64,000 nucleotides of DNA from Pectobacterium wasabiae CFBP 3304 (GCF_001742185.1 NZ_CP015750.1:1798001-1862000), one strand, 5' to 3'. Shown: positions 1-9,861, numbered from the stretch's first letter. Notes: generated by a model not told the origin, from the letters alone. A program made the numbers and translations.

Positions 1-1
1 G

Positions 2-538
2 GATGAAGAAGGCTTTACTCCAGAGAAACTGGCGCTGCTGGAAGAGATCAAAAATAAACGCTATGGCCGCGTGGAAGATTACGCGCGTGAAGCGAAGCTG
101 ACCTATTTGGCAGGCAAGACGCCGTGGGACGTGCCGGTAGATATCGCGCTGCCGTGTGCGACGCAGAATGAGCTGGATCTGCCTGCGGCGCAGACGCTGA
201 TTGCTAGCGGTGTGAAAGCCGTGGCAGAAGGTGCCAATATGCCAACCACCATCCCAGCGACCGATGCGTTCCTCGATGCTGGCGTACTGTTTGCACCGGG
301 TAAAGCGGCTAACGCAGGCGGCGTAGCGACATCCGGGCTGGAAATGGCGCAGAATGCGGCACGTTTGGGCTGGAAAGCAGAGAAAGTGGACGCGCGTTTG
401 CATCACATCATGCTGGATATTCACAATGCGTGTGTGCAGTACGGTGGTGAAGATAGCCAGACGAACTATGTGCGCGGTGCCAACGTGGCGGGCTTTGTCA
501 AAGTGGCCGACGCGATGCTGGCGCAGGGCGTTGTGTAA
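2..538 (+). CDS. gdhA: NADP-specific glutamate dehydrogenase, C-terminal part
   Basis: The 5' part lies outside the window; about 178 codons remain and end in TAA. The protein makes glutamate from 2-oxoglutarate and ammonia with NADPH in the cytoplasm. The visible part is the dinucleotide-binding and C-terminal region of a hexameric bacterial GDH: the stretch with ALPCATQNEL is the conserved segment contacting the cofactor, followed by AEGANMPTTIPA and by the closing helices with LHHIMLDIHNAC and NYVRGANVAGF. A GC-rich hairpin with a T-rich tail follows 17 bases after the stop, so it is probably the last gene of its transcript. Identification is firm; only the start is unseen. Confidence 0.95.
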   Translation, partial: DEEGFTPEKLALLEEIKNKRYGRVEDYAREAKLTYLAGKTPWDVPVDIALPCATQNELDLPAAQTLIASGVKAVAEGANMPTTIPATDAFLDAGVLFAPGKAANAGGVATSGLEMAQNAARLGWKAEKVDARLHHIMLDIHNACVQYGGEDSQTNYVRGANVAGFVKVADAMLAQGVV

Positions 539-554
539 CGGATGATTCCCCCTG

Positions 555-585
555 AGCGCCTGTATTCGCAGGCGCTTTGATTTTT
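555..585 (+). terminator. Rho-independent terminator of gdhA
   Basis: Perfect 8-bp arms AGCGCCTG / CAGGCGCT (555-562 and 569-576) with a 6-base loop, followed by TTGATTTTT. The position right after the gdhA stop fits a terminator. Confidence 0.8.
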
Positions 586-795
586 CACTTATTTATCTAA
601 ATCTTAGCGACATTTCTTGCTGGACACCGCTTCCTGCCTTTCTTTATCTTAATCCGTATTGCGTATCGTCGGTATTGTGCGCCTGCCTTCCGGTACAACC
701 TGTTCTCTTCAAGGCTTACACCATTGTGGCCTTTTACGCCGGAACCCGGATTTTTCCGTTATATTGCCTTTTTGGTGTTATGATGCGTCTAAAAG

Positions 796-814
796 GCCGT
801 GTTTATTACACGGC
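796..814. promoter_or_regulatory. Palindromic operator upstream of ccdA
   Basis: Inverted repeat GCCGTGT / ACACGGC (796-802 and 808-814) with a 5-base spacer, ending 18 bases before the ccdA start. Type II modules are normally repressed by their own antitoxin or complex, so this is the likely CcdA/CcdAB site. Binding is inferred. Confidence 0.55.
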
Positions 815-832
815 ACTTGACGCGGGGTATTT

Positions 833-1069
833 ATGGCTAAAACACAACGAGCAACGCAAAGCGTTACCATGACCGTAGAACGATCCTTACTCAGCCGTGC
901 GCGTGAGGCTGGAATTAATCTCAGTGCCACCCTGACCGCAGCCCTTGATGCTGAACTACGCCAGTACGAAGCGAAAAAGTGGCAGGAGGAAAATAGCGAA
1001 GCGCTGGAAGCGCTTAACCGGTTTCACGATGAACACGGTTGTTTCAGCGATGAGTACAGGACATTTTAA
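833..1069 (+). CDS. ccdA: CcdA-family antitoxin
   Basis: A 78-residue protein with the two-part layout of CcdA. The N-terminal half (SVTMTVERSLLSRAREAGIN) is a ribbon-helix-helix DNA-binding unit. The C-terminal half is charged and probably disordered (KKWQEENSEALEALNRFHDEHG), ending in DEYRTF as in F-plasmid CcdA, the part that wraps the toxin. It neutralises CcdB and represses the operon through the palindrome just upstream. The stop is 2 bases before the toxin start, giving tight translational coupling. Chromosomal ccdAB copies are known in enterobacteria. Confidence 0.85.
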   Translation: MAKTQRATQSVTMTVERSLLSRAREAGINLSATLTAALDAELRQYEAKKWQEENSEALEALNRFHDEHGCFSDEYRTF

Positions 1070-1071
1070 GA

Positions 1072-1386
1072 ATGCAGTTCACTGTATACAGCAACACCGG
1101 GAAGAGCGCCGTCTATCCCCTGCTGCTTGATGTAACCAGCGATATTATCGGCCAACTGAACCGCAGGATTGTGATCCCCCTGCTGCCTGTTGAAAAGTAC
1201 CCAGGCAGCACGCGTCCCGAGCGGTTGGTTCCGCTTGTCAGACTGACCGACGATAAAGAATATGCAGTTATGACGCATGAGATGGCGAGCATTCCCGTTT
1301 GTTCTCTGGGGGCGGTGTTCTGCGATGCGTCCCTTTATCGTACTCAGATCAAAGCCGCGATTGATTTTCTTCTCGACGGTATTTAA
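1072..1386 (+). CDS. ccdB: CcdB-family toxin (gyrase inhibitor)
   Basis: A 104-residue protein, close to the 101 residues of F-plasmid CcdB. CcdB traps DNA gyrase on cleaved DNA. It starts MQFTVYSN and contains RRIVIPLLP, the first strands and core of the fold, and ends SLGAVFCDASLYRTQIKAAIDFLLDGI, the C-terminal helix whose last residues contact GyrA in the plasmid toxin (W-G-I there). Here the end is L-D-G-I, so the tryptophan of the classical GyrA-contacting tail is absent; activity could be reduced or altered. It sits directly behind the antitoxin. Confidence 0.85.
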   Translation: MQFTVYSNTGKSAVYPLLLDVTSDIIGQLNRRIVIPLLPVEKYPGSTRPERLVPLVRLTDDKEYAVMTHEMASIPVCSLGAVFCDASLYRTQIKAAIDFLLDGI

Positions 1387-1676
1387 TCCTTCTCCGAGGC
1401 TACCATTTTTGTTTTGGTCAGCCCCAAAATTTTTTCTATCCGCTTATTATCTACGATGGACTTCTGGTCAACGCAGGCCTGTTTGTCGAACGCCCGATAC
1501 GACAGCGTCCTGTGGGCATATTTGAACGCAAGTGTGCAGTCTGGATAGTCAAAAACTTGATTAGCGATATGCAATCGCTCGGACAGGCAAACTACCTGCC
1601 GCCACGCCTTTTCCTGGATGTCGGCGTGAACGGCTACCTGACGAGCGAACGCTGGAAAGCCCGCAGCGAGAGATAA
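1365..1676 (+). pseudogene. Possible 3' remnant of an unidentified gene
   Basis: One forward frame stays open for 103 codons after a TGA at 1362-1364 and ends in TAA at 1674-1676, overlapping the end of ccdB. It has no plausible start codon and Shine-Dalgarno; the first ATG is about 80 codons in. The translation looks protein-like (for example PLIIYDGLLVNAGLFVERP and later LPPRLFLDVGVNGYL), so it may be the C-terminal remnant of a gene whose front was lost, perhaps when ccdAB arrived. I do not recognise the family. Otherwise the 296 bases between ccdB and the next gene hold nothing I can name. Confidence 0.3.
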
Positions 1677-1682
1677 CGCCTG

Positions 1683-3578
1683 TCAGTTAATCGCCGCGAT
1701 AATCGTCAGTTGATCGTTCAGCCGCTGCTTGGTCAACGCATTGGTGGTGCTGTCGCGCTGTTGCGTCAGTTCCGCCACGCGCTTTTCCCTTTGCGCGGCA
1801 TCCGGCAGCAGCAACGACTTCACGTTGATGGATTGCACGTTGCTGTAGCGACCATCGTCTGAGGTTGGTACGCTGATTTTCCCGCTGTTGAGCAGTGATT
1901 CGATAATTTTGCGTTCACGCTCATAGCCCTGCAATCCAGTCAGTTTCCAGCGCTGTGGTACGGTGCCCTCGTATTGGCCTTTTTTCACCTCAGTTAAATA
2001 GCGGATGGTCAGGTTACGAATCGTGCCTGCCTCTTCGCCATATTCTACTTTGGTATCCGACAGCACTGGGAACTGCATGCCTTCCAGCACGCCGCCTTTC
2101 TGCGTCAGGTGACCCATACGGTAGCTGTTCATGCCCAGACGGATCGGCATGTCGTCGGTAACTGGCGTTCCGTTATTCATTTTCAGGTCGGTTATGCGTT
2201 GCCCGGCGGATTTCGTGAGATCGATGGTGTACGTCACGCCGTCGAAGAAATCATTAGTAGAATACTTGGACGCGCGACGCTGAGGATTGAAACTGTAAGT
2301 CACATCGCCGTCTTGCAGTTGGTTGAAGTAATCCGCTGACCACTCCATGTATTTCTTCAGTTCTTTTCCGGTTAGCTGATAAACCGTGATTTCACCGCCA
2401 GCGTATTGGTAGTTAAAGGCAATGTCTTTTGCGGAAATGGTGCCGACGTTCAGCTTAGGTCGATCGTTATCAATTTGCAGCGCGATAACCTGCGCTTTGG
2501 GGGCGTAATGATGGCTGGCTTCCTGGAATAGGGCGCTGATGCCCGTGTCCTGCACGTGTACTTGAGGAATCCCTTTCACGGCATCTTGCGGTACCAGATC
2601 GTGCCCAAGAAGCTGTGCAATCGGACGGTTGGCGTTGGCGCGCAGGGTATTGTGATAAGGCTCGTAAATATCTTCCATCTTCCGGTCGGAATCTACGCCT
2701 TTAATCGAATAGGTATAGCTGTCTTTATTAATCAGCACGTATTTGCCGTTCTGCTGCTCAAACTGTAAATCAATGCGCGACAGCGCGCGGCCATACCTGT
2801 CCGGTTCGGTGACGATCACGCCATTAATCACCTCTTTATCCACTTTTACGTGCATATGACCCGCGACGATGGCGGCTAATTCTGGATTAGCGCGAGCAAT
2901 ATCACCCACGCCAGTACCCGGTCGTTGGTTTTCGTTATCGATCCCCATATGGGCGACTAACACGATGGCATCCACTTTGCCGTGGATTTGTTGGATAACG
3001 GTTTTTACCGCCCCGACGGGATCGATAAAGTTCAGCCCTTTCACGCGGTCAGTACCTTTGGCGAATTCAGCGGTCATCGGCGTATCCATGCCGATGATGC
3101 CAATCTTCACGCCTTGGCGTTCGACAATTTTATAGGCAGGTAGGTAAGGTTTACCGCTCTCCCAAAAAATGTTGCCCGCCAGCGCGGTGCCTTTGAACTG
3201 ATTAAGCGAGGTGGAAAGCACGTTCAGTCCGAAATCAAACTCGTGGTTACCCATCACCCAGACGTCATAGTTCATGGCGTTGAAACCAAGCATCATTGGG
3301 CTTACTTTGTCATTCTTGAAGGTTTCGACAAAGTTGCCCTGAATGGTGTCGCCCGCATCAACCAGAATGACATTCGGCTGCTGTGCGCGAACTTTATGCA
3401 CCTGCGTCGCGATCTGGCTCAGGCTGCCAGCCATGTTGGCGGTATCGGTAGCGTAATCCCAGGGAACAAAAGTGCCGTGCAGATCGGATGTCCCCAGAAT
3501 CGTAATATTTATCGGATCTTGAGCGGCCATAGCAGAAGTACTCAAACAAAGCAGAAGTGACAAAAGCGTTTTTTTCAT
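1683..3578 (-). CDS. Periplasmic bifunctional metallophosphatase/5'-nucleotidase
   Basis: A 631-residue secreted enzyme with an N-terminal Sec signal peptide (MKKTLLSLLLCLSTSAMAA). The dinuclear-metal calcineurin-type domain shows its motifs in order: GTSDLHG near residue 30, VDAGDTIQG near 75, GNHEFDFG near 110, VAHMG near 210 and AGHMHVK near 240. The second half is the 5'-nucleotidase C-terminal domain that holds the nucleoside base. It should strip phosphate from nucleotides or 2',3'-cyclic nucleotides in the periplasm. It is not a close match to E. coli CpdB or UshA, so no symbol is given. It is convergent with the remnant behind ccdB and lies upstream of rsmJ on the other side, both reading leftward. 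Confidence 0.85.
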   Translation of the reverse strand: MKKTLLSLLLCLSTSAMAAQDPINITILGTSDLHGTFVPWDYATDTANMAGSLSQIATQVHKVRAQQPNVILVDAGDTIQGNFVETFKNDKVSPMMLGFNAMNYDVWVMGNHEFDFGLNVLSTSLNQFKGTALAGNIFWESGKPYLPAYKIVERQGVKIGIIGMDTPMTAEFAKGTDRVKGLNFIDPVGAVKTVIQQIHGKVDAIVLVAHMGIDNENQRPGTGVGDIARANPELAAIVAGHMHVKVDKEVINGVIVTEPDRYGRALSRIDLQFEQQNGKYVLINKDSYTYSIKGVDSDRKMEDIYEPYHNTLRANANRPIAQLLGHDLVPQDAVKGIPQVHVQDTGISALFQEASHHYAPKAQVIALQIDNDRPKLNVGTISAKDIAFNYQYAGGEITVYQLTGKELKKYMEWSADYFNQLQDGDVTYSFNPQRRASKYSTNDFFDGVTYTIDLTKSAGQRITDLKMNNGTPVTDDMPIRLGMNSYRMGHLTQKGGVLEGMQFPVLSDTKVEYGEEAGTIRNLTIRYLTEVKKGQYEGTVPQRWKLTGLQGYERERKIIESLLNSGKISVPTSDDGRYSNVQSINVKSLLLPDAAQREKRVAELTQQRDSTTNALTKQRLNDQLTIIAAIN

Positions 3579-3729
3579 GATGTCATCTTAGTGTCATAAA
3601 AAGTGATAGCGTGAAATTATGCGATTTGCTTCTCATCTGTGCCACAGACTTTGCAAAAGCGGCATAGGAAATGCGAAGCAGGATGGGTTTTTAGCCGCCA
3701 ACACGTTTATCGGTGCAGCGGCAAGGGAT

Positions 3730-4476
3730 TCAAGCGGGAAGATAGAAGTCGAAGCGGTGGCTTTTGGTTTCCAACATGGACTGTGCTGGTACGCCCGCCA
3801 GCGGTGGTGCATAGTCAGGTCGCTTCACCACGACGCGTTTCTTTGCCAGCGCACGTGCGGGTTCCAGCAGCGCATCGGCATCATCATCCGCACCTACCAG
3901 CGACTGAAACACTCGCATCTCTTTCTTTACCAGCGCACTCTTTTGTTTGTGTGGAAACATCGGATCGAGATAAACCACATCCGGCGGCGGCGTGATGTCA
4001 CGCAGCGCCGTCATGCTCGACGCGTGTAGCAGCGTGAGTCGTTCCCGCAGCCACGGGCCGATTTCTGCATCCTGATAGCCACGTTGCAACCCGTCATCCA
4101 GCAGTGCGGCAACGACCGGATTGCGTTCCACCATGCGTACCCGACAGCCTAATGCTGCCAGCACAAAGGCATCACGCCCCAGCCCGGCGGTCGCATCTAC
4201 GACATCTGGCAGATAATCTTTTTTGATACCTACGGCTTTAGCAACGGCTTCACCGCGTCCGCCGCCAAAGCGACGACGGTGCGCCATCGTCCCGGCAACG
4301 AAATCGACGAAGATAGCGCCGAGTTTCGGCTCATCCTGCTTGCGCAGTTCCAGACGTTCCGCCGTTAGCACTAGCGCCATTACCGCATCAGGATCGGAAA
4401 CCAACCCCCAGCGCTTGGCTAAAGAAGATAAGGCGCCACTATCGGCGCCTTCTTCTGCGATTAAGCAGATGCTCAT
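3730..4476 (-). CDS. rsmJ: 16S rRNA (guanine1516-N2)-methyltransferase RsmJ
   Basis: A 248-residue methyltransferase of the YhiQ family that makes m2G1516 in 16S rRNA. The Rossmann SAM site is [19 protein letters not shown] (near residues 92-110) followed by the acidic VERNP. The catalytic-type motif is YLDPMFPHK (near 170). Length matches E. coli RsmJ. Its start overlaps the prlC stop by four bases (ATGA), so the two form a translationally coupled operon with prlC first, as in E. coli. Confidence 0.95.
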   Translation of the reverse strand: MSICLIAEEGADSGALSSLAKRWGLVSDPDAVMALVLTAERLELRKQDEPKLGAIFVDFVAGTMAHRRRFGGGRGEAVAKAVGIKKDYLPDVVDATAGLGRDAFVLAALGCRVRMVERNPVVAALLDDGLQRGYQDAEIGPWLRERLTLLHASSMTALRDITPPPDVVYLDPMFPHKQKSALVKKEMRVFQSLVGADDDADALLEPARALAKKRVVVKRPDYAPPLAGVPAQSMLETKSHRFDFYLPA

Positions 4477-6515
4477 CCTTTGATGCCGTAATGCGCGAGC
4501 ATGGCATCAAGCTGAGGTTCACGACCACGGAAGCGTTTGAACAGCTCCATTGGCTCTTCGGAACCGCCACGGGTCAGGATGTTATCCAGGAATGACTGAC
4601 CGGTTTCGCGGTTGAAGATCCCTTCTTCCTCAAAGCGAGAGTAGGCATCGGCTGCCAGCACGTCGGCCCAGAGGTAGCTGTAATAGCCTGCGGCATAGCC
4701 GCCCGCAAAGATGTGGCTGAATGCATGCGGGAAACGGCCCCAGCTTGGGCTTGGCACTACGGCTACCTGCGCTTTGATCTCCGCCAGCGTTGGCAGAATC
4801 TGTGCACCTTTTGCAGGATCGAACTCGGCATGCAGACGGAAATCGAACAGGCCAAACTCCAACTGACGCAGAATGAACAGCGCAGCCTGATAGTTCTTCG
4901 CCGCTAGCATTTTATCCAGCAGTGCCTGCGGCAGTGGTTCTCCGCTTTCGTAGTGGCCGGAAATAAAGGCCAGTGCTTCCGGTTCCCAGCACCAGTTTTC
5001 CATGAACTGGCTTGGCAGCTCGACCGCATCCCACGGTACACCGTTGATGCCCGCGACACCGGCGGTATCGATCTGGGTCAGCATATGGTGCAGGCCGTGA
5101 CCGAACTCGTGGAATAGGGTGGTAACCTCGTCGTGGGTGAACAACGCCGGTTTGCCGTTGACTGGACGGTTGAAGTTACAGACCAGATAGGCGACGGGTT
5201 TTTGCAGCTCGCCGTTGCCTTTGCGTAGTTTACCTGCGCAGTCGTCCATCCAGGCTCCACCGCGTTTGTGTTCACGAGCGTATAAATCGAGGTAGAAGCT
5301 GCCGCGCAGTTCACCGCTTTCATCGAACAGATCGAAGAAGCGAACGTCCGGGTGCCACACATCGACATCTTTGCGCTCTTTGGCGGTGATGCCGTAGATG
5401 CGTTTAACCACCTCAAACAGGCCGTTTACCGCGCGGTTTTCCGGGAAGTACGGACGTAACTGCTCATCGCTGATGGAATACCGATGCTGCTTCTGTTGTT
5501 CGCTGTAGTAGGTGATATCCCAGGCCTGCAATTCCTCCACGCCGAAGTGTTCTTTGGCGAAGGCACGTAACTGGGCGAGTTCTTCTTCCGCCTGTGGACG
5601 GGCGCGTTTCGCCAAATCTGTCAGGAAATCGAGCACCTGCTGCGGGTTTTCCGCCATTTTGGTTGCCAGTGACTTGTGCGCGTAGCTGTCGAAACCCAGC
5701 AGTTGTGCCAGTTCGTGGCGCAGCGCTAGCTCTTCCGCCATAATTTCGCTGTTGTCCCACTTGCCCGCGTTGGGTCCCTGATCGGACGCGCGGGTGCCGA
5801 ATGCGCGGTACATCTCTTCACGTAGTGCCTGATTGGTGCAGTAGGTCAGCACCGGCAGGTAACTCGGGATATCCAGCGTCAGCAGCCAGCCATCTTGCTC
5901 TTTGGCTTCCGCCTGCGCTTTGGCGGCTGCCAGCGCGCTTTCCGGCATACCATCCAGTTCGGCGACGTCGGTAATCAGTTTGCTCCAGCCCATCGTGGCG
6001 TCCAGCACGTTGTTGCTGTACTGCGAGCCGAGTTCAGACAGACGAGCGGAAATTTCGCCGTAGCGTTTCTGTTTTTCTGGCGACAGGCCAATACCGGACA
6101 GTTCAAAATCGCGCAGCGCGTTATCAACGGATTTCTTCTGCGCCAGACTCAGCGTGGTGTAGTGTTCGCCGTCACGCAGGCTGCGATAGGCCTGATACAG
6201 CCCGGCATGTTGGCCAACCCAGGTACTGTGTTCGGATAACAGCGGCAGACATTGTTCATAAGCACCGCGCAGCTCCGGGCTGTTTTTTACCGCATTCAGA
6301 TGGCTAATGGGGGAAAAGATGCGGCTAAGGCGATCGTCGCTGTCTGCCAGCGTCTGACACAGATTATCCCACGTAAACGGCCCCGCTTGCGCGACCACAC
6401 GCTCTACCGTCTCGCGGCATTCATCCAACGCGGATTTTACTGCCGGGACAATATCTTCCGTTTTAATGCTGGAGAACGGGGGCAGGGTAAATGAGGTCAG
6501 TAATGGATTCGTCAT
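4473..6515 (-). CDS. prlC: Oligopeptidase A (M3 metallopeptidase)
   Basis: A 680-residue cytoplasmic zinc peptidase, exactly the length of E. coli PrlC/OpdA when started at the methionine before TNPLLTSF (6515); a longer upstream extension to 6584 is not supported. The HExxH motif is in [15 protein letters not shown] (near residue 465), with the third zinc ligand in the downstream ENWCWEP segment. It degrades oligopeptides, including cleaved signal peptides, and belongs to the heat-shock regulon in E. coli. It is followed by rsmJ with a 4-base overlap. Confidence 0.95.
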   Translation of the reverse strand: MTNPLLTSFTLPPFSSIKTEDIVPAVKSALDECRETVERVVAQAGPFTWDNLCQTLADSDDRLSRIFSPISHLNAVKNSPELRGAYEQCLPLLSEHSTWVGQHAGLYQAYRSLRDGEHYTTLSLAQKKSVDNALRDFELSGIGLSPEKQKRYGEISARLSELGSQYSNNVLDATMGWSKLITDVAELDGMPESALAAAKAQAEAKEQDGWLLTLDIPSYLPVLTYCTNQALREEMYRAFGTRASDQGPNAGKWDNSEIMAEELALRHELAQLLGFDSYAHKSLATKMAENPQQVLDFLTDLAKRARPQAEEELAQLRAFAKEHFGVEELQAWDITYYSEQQKQHRYSISDEQLRPYFPENRAVNGLFEVVKRIYGITAKERKDVDVWHPDVRFFDLFDESGELRGSFYLDLYAREHKRGGAWMDDCAGKLRKGNGELQKPVAYLVCNFNRPVNGKPALFTHDEVTTLFHEFGHGLHHMLTQIDTAGVAGINGVPWDAVELPSQFMENWCWEPEALAFISGHYESGEPLPQALLDKMLAAKNYQAALFILRQLEFGLFDFRLHAEFDPAKGAQILPTLAEIKAQVAVVPSPSWGRFPHAFSHIFAGGYAAGYYSYLWADVLAADAYSRFEEEGIFNRETGQSFLDNILTRGGSEEPMELFKRFRGREPQLDAMLAHYGIKG

Positions 6516-6681
6516 GGTGCCGTCCTGATAATTGTGGGTGATCTCGTTGCCAGTAAGTGGAATCTGTTGAAGAGAGACCAGCAAGGCGGATATCTACTGC
6601 GGATTAATTACTAAGATGAGGTCAAGTGCCGTGAAAATCAATGGTGGATTACCTACTCATAACGAAAGGGGATGTCAGTGG

Positions 6682-7065
6682 TTAATGCTTTGCCACACCC
6701 TGCTTTTTATCTGCCAGATAAAGATCGATATTTTTCTGTACCCCTTTCAACGGTAATTTCCCGTATTCAGTAATAAAAGCATTGATAAATGCAACCGCGC
6801 CTGCCCGGTGATAAGCGATGTGGTGTTTGGCTAATAATTGGACAATGGCCCAAGCTTTTTTATTATGCTTGGGCGGGGGCTGAAACAGATATCCCATGTC
6901 TGACGTTATTGCTTCACATGTCGGGCAGCGCACAGCCTGCTGCTGACTTTGGAAACGGACAAAAGCGGTACGGCAGTGAAAACAGGCCCATTTACTTCGA
7001 TATTGTAAATGTTCAGGCTGCTCTTCTGCGATTTGCAAATGTTCATTCCATTCTTTGCGGATCAT
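6682..7065 (-). CDS. Small zinc-ribbon-like protein, unknown function
   Basis: A 127-residue protein I do not recognise. A four-cysteine knuckle pair is clear: C-F-H-C near residues 28-31 and C-P-T-C near residues 47-50, typical of a structural zinc ribbon. The C-terminal half is helical and basic (GAVAFINAFITEYGKLPLKG). It lies 15 bases downstream of another small gene on the same strand, so the two probably share a transcript. No signal peptide or membrane segment is seen. Confidence 0.6.
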   Translation of the reverse strand: MIRKEWNEHLQIAEEQPEHLQYRSKWACFHCRTAFVRFQSQQQAVRCPTCEAITSDMGYLFQPPPKHNKKAWAIVQLLAKHHIAYHRAGAVAFINAFITEYGKLPLKGVQKNIDLYLADKKQGVAKH

Positions 7066-7080
7066 AAAATCAGATGCCTT

Positions 7081-7461
7081 TTACCCATTATTATTACGCG
7101 TTTTATTAAGGATGTTATGTCGTTTTTCATCATAGTAAAAAGGCAACTGCGGTGAATCAAAATCCCCGTTATCAAATTTTTCGTCAATATGTAACGGAAA
7201 CATACCGCTCATTTTTTTATATACGGCAGTACTGAGTATCTGAAAGCCAGCATTGTCTTTATTCGACCCTAGAAACGCAATCACATCATCCAATGTTTGG
7301 TAATGTTCCGGTTGATGGAAAAAACGCATGTACTCCTGTAATACGCCGTAGACATACAGCAGGTCTTTTAGGTTTACCTCAGTTTTTTCATCTGGATCAA
7401 TGGTTTCAAAACCATGAGTGATAATCTCTTCAAGATGGTGGGTATATTTTGCATCGGTCAT
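7081..7461 (-). CDS. Hypothetical protein
   Basis: A 126-residue acidic, helical protein (DLLYVYGVLQEYMRFFHQPEHY and TLDDVIAFLGSN) with no recognised domain, signal or membrane segment. The start ATG at 7461 is preceded by GGAATAACA, a modest Shine-Dalgarno. It is first of a two-gene leftward unit with the zinc-ribbon protein. A short inverted repeat of the MITE-like family lies just upstream (7480-7522), probably in its leader or promoter. Confidence 0.55.
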   Translation of the reverse strand: MTDAKYTHHLEEIITHGFETIDPDEKTEVNLKDLLYVYGVLQEYMRFFHQPEHYQTLDDVIAFLGSNKDNAGFQILSTAVYKKMSGMFPLHIDEKFDNGDFDSPQLPFYYDEKRHNILNKTRNNNG

Positions 7462-7479
7462 AATCTGTTATTCCAGGTT

Positions 7480-7522
7480 TATACTCGTCGAACTTCAAGC
7501 GGTTAGCAGTATGACGAGTATA
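7480..7522. repeat. Short MITE-like inverted repeat, copy A
   Basis: Perfect 10-bp ends TATACTCGTC (7480-7489) and GACGAGTATA (7513-7522) around a 23-base centre. The ends and the adjoining ACTTCAAG resemble the ends of the copies at 47178-47451 and 62861-62930, so this looks like a minimal member of the same family. Confidence 0.55.
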
Positions 7523-7654
7523 GGTAACCCTATCTTTGGTTAACACTGGATTATCGACGGTAGCATAGTGGGATCAACAGCGGTAACGCGCAGCTCGCCA
7601 TCACGATCCCCATTAACTTCGATTTACGCGAAGCACACCGCTAACTGGCATCAA

Positions 7655-7948
7655 CTAGCGCGGCGTGTGCGCATCATAGCCAGCATAAAAAAACCGAATC
7701 GCGTAAGGGTTGCCTTGTTCGGTAAAGAACTCAGCGACTCTCTCTCGTTCCAGACCGTAGCGGCGTGATAACAGCCCGGCTTCGAAGGCGGCCTGCTGGC
7801 GGTCGCCTTTGGTTTCCGCCAGATTGTGAGCATAGCCACAGATATAGCCACGCCGATAATCGTAGCAATAAGGATTAATGTCGTTGGTGGATTTTGGGTT
7901 AGCGGATCTCAGCCCCGCGAGGACGCCTCGCTCAAAATGGTTTCCCAT
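7655..7948 (-). CDS. DUF2623 (YghW-like) protein
   Basis: A 97-residue protein resembling E. coli YghW: starts MGNHFERGVLAGLRSA, then YCYDYRRGYICGYAHN, then QAAFEAGLLSRRYGLE, and ends with a conserved FFTEQ...RFFYAGYD segment. The function of the family is not known. It stands alone between the unknown pair and hscC, reading away from hscC. Identity is from remembered family similarity. Confidence 0.65.
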   Translation of the reverse strand: MGNHFERGVLAGLRSANPKSTNDINPYCYDYRRGYICGYAHNLAETKGDRQQAAFEAGLLSRRYGLERERVAEFFTEQGNPYAIRFFYAGYDAHTPR

Positions 7949-8168
7949 GGTAATGCTCCGTGAATGATCGTTATATACTTAATGATATAACGCTTATTTA
8001 TCACTCACCAGATCTGTTGAAAAATATTCCTGAATCCGTTGTGCGCGGTCTTTTCCTGACCAAGATGTATATACTATTGCCCTGCTTGCTGAACGGGCCA
8101 GTTGTTGGCGCCTGATAGGCACTCTGGGAATATGCAGTGTACGGAATAGTTAATTAAGGAATAACAGC

Positions 8169-9860
8169 ATGACGCACCCGCAAGCCGCTTCTCTGGCCAT
8201 TGGTATCGATCTGGGCACGACAAATAGCCTGATTAGCGTTTGGCAAAATGGTGAGGCCCGCCTGATACCGAATGCGCTGAATGACAACTTCACCCCCTCG
8301 GCCATCAGCATTGATGAAGACGGCAGTATTCTGGTGGGTAAACCTGCGATTTCCCGTTTGACGACGCATCCGCAGGTGTCGGCGTCGCTGTTTAAGCGCT
8401 ACATGGGGAGCAAGAAAACCTTCAGACTCGGGGATAAAACATTCTCTCCCGCTGAGCTGTCGGCCATGGTGCTGAAATCGCTCAAGGCCGATGCAGAAAG
8501 TTACCTTGGGCATCCCATCAAAGATGTGGTGATCTCCGTGCCCGCCTATTTTAGCGATGAACAGCGTAAGCAGACGCGTTTTGCGGCGGAACTGGCAGAG
8601 TTGAATGCGGTTCGCTTAATCAATGAGCCCACTGCCGCCTCTATGGCCTACGGCTTACACACGCAGGAACTGGGGCGCACGCTGGTCTTCGACTTAGGTG
8701 GTGGTACTTTCGACGTCAGCGTGTTGGAATACGCCTTTCCGTTGATCGAAGTGCATAGCTCGGCGGGCGACAACTATCTGGGGGGCGAAGATTTCACACA
8801 GGCTGTGGTGAAAACCTGCCTGAACGCGTGGAAACTTGAAGATGCGGTGATTCCTGCGACCGATCTGGCGCGCCTTTACAGCCATGCTGAAGCGCTGAAA
8901 TGTCAGCCCGGTTTTCCTTCTCAATCGAATGAACTGCTATGGCACTGGCGTGAAGAAGACTGGCGCATCGTGCTGGATAATGACGCGATTGAAGCCGCAT
9001 GGCTGCCGTTGATGAACCGTATTCGCGCGCCGATAGAGCAGGCATTGCACGATGCTCGTCTGAAGCCAGAGCAGCTAGACCACGTGGTACTGGTCGGCGG
9101 GGCATCAAAGATGTCGATTATCCAGAAACTGGTGGTCAGGCTGTTTGGCAAATTGCCTTATCAGCATCTGGATGCGGATACCGTTGTTGCCAAAGGCGCG
9201 GCGGTACAGGCCGCCTGCCGGCTACGTGAGCAGGACATTGAAGAAGTGATCCTGACAGACGTTTGCCCGTACACCCTCGGTATTAAAACCGCCAACGATC
9301 GGCAAAACGGCCTGTTTTCCCCGATACTGGAGCGCAATACGGTGGTGCCGACCTCGCGGGTAGAAACATTTTCCACGGGTTCACCCGGACAGGACAATAT
9401 CTGCATCGCGATCTATCAGGGGGAAAGCCCTTATGTCGATAACAACGTGTTTATCGATGAATTCACCATGCCGATAAAAGCGAAATCCTATAAGCAATCT
9501 ATTGAGGTGCGTTTCAGCTATGACATCAATGGGTTGCTGGAAGTGGATGTTAACCTGCCGGACAGCGGTGATAATTTCACGAAAGTGATCGACCGTAGCC
9601 CGACGGGGCTCAGCGCCGAGCAACAGCAGAAAAGCCATCAGAAACTGCAAACGTTGAAGATCCACCCCAGAGACAATCTGATGAATCGTAATCTGCTGGC
9701 GCGACTGGAAAAAGCCTGGGCGCAGACGCGTCTGGAAGAACGGGAACAGATCGGCTTCTGGTTGCGTGACTTTGAACAGGTGCTGGCGGAGCAATACGCC
9801 CCAGCTATTGACGAAACACGGCAGCGTATTGAGCAATATCTAGATGAGGTTTCTCATTGA
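8169..9860 (+). CDS. hscC: Hsp70-family chaperone HscC
   Basis: A 563-residue specialised Hsp70 (E. coli HscC/Hsc62 is about 556). The ATPase domain shows IGIDLGTTNSL at residues 12-22, the phosphate-2 motif VFDLGGGTFDVSV near 175 and the adenosine motif VVLVGGASKM near 310. The substrate-binding domain begins after the linker-like region near 385 and lacks the long lid tail of DnaK, which explains the shorter length. HscC works with the membrane J-proteins DjlB/DjlC in E. coli. Here a DjlC-like gene lies convergently just behind it, separated by a shared hairpin terminator. Confidence 0.9.
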   Translation: MTHPQAASLAIGIDLGTTNSLISVWQNGEARLIPNALNDNFTPSAISIDEDGSILVGKPAISRLTTHPQVSASLFKRYMGSKKTFRLGDKTFSPAELSAMVLKSLKADAESYLGHPIKDVVISVPAYFSDEQRKQTRFAAELAELNAVRLINEPTAASMAYGLHTQELGRTLVFDLGGGTFDVSVLEYAFPLIEVHSSAGDNYLGGEDFTQAVVKTCLNAWKLEDAVIPATDLARLYSHAEALKCQPGFPSQSNELLWHWREEDWRIVLDNDAIEAAWLPLMNRIRAPIEQALHDARLKPEQLDHVVLVGGASKMSIIQKLVVRLFGKLPYQHLDADTVVAKGAAVQAACRLREQDIEEVILTDVCPYTLGIKTANDRQNGLFSPILERNTVVPTSRVETFSTGSPGQDNICIAIYQGESPYVDNNVFIDEFTMPIKAKSYKQSIEVRFSYDINGLLEVDVNLPDSGDNFTKVIDRSPTGLSAEQQQKSHQKLQTLKIHPRDNLMNRNLLARLEKAWAQTRLEEREQIGFWLRDFEQVLAEQYAPAIDETRQRIEQYLDEVSH

Positions 9861-9861
9861 T

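Noticed and set aside
1683..3578. cpdB or ushA as gene symbol
   Set aside because: The metal-site motifs and two-domain plan fit the wider metallophosphatase/5'-nucleotidase family, but many positions differ from E. coli CpdB and UshA, so a symbol would overstate the match.
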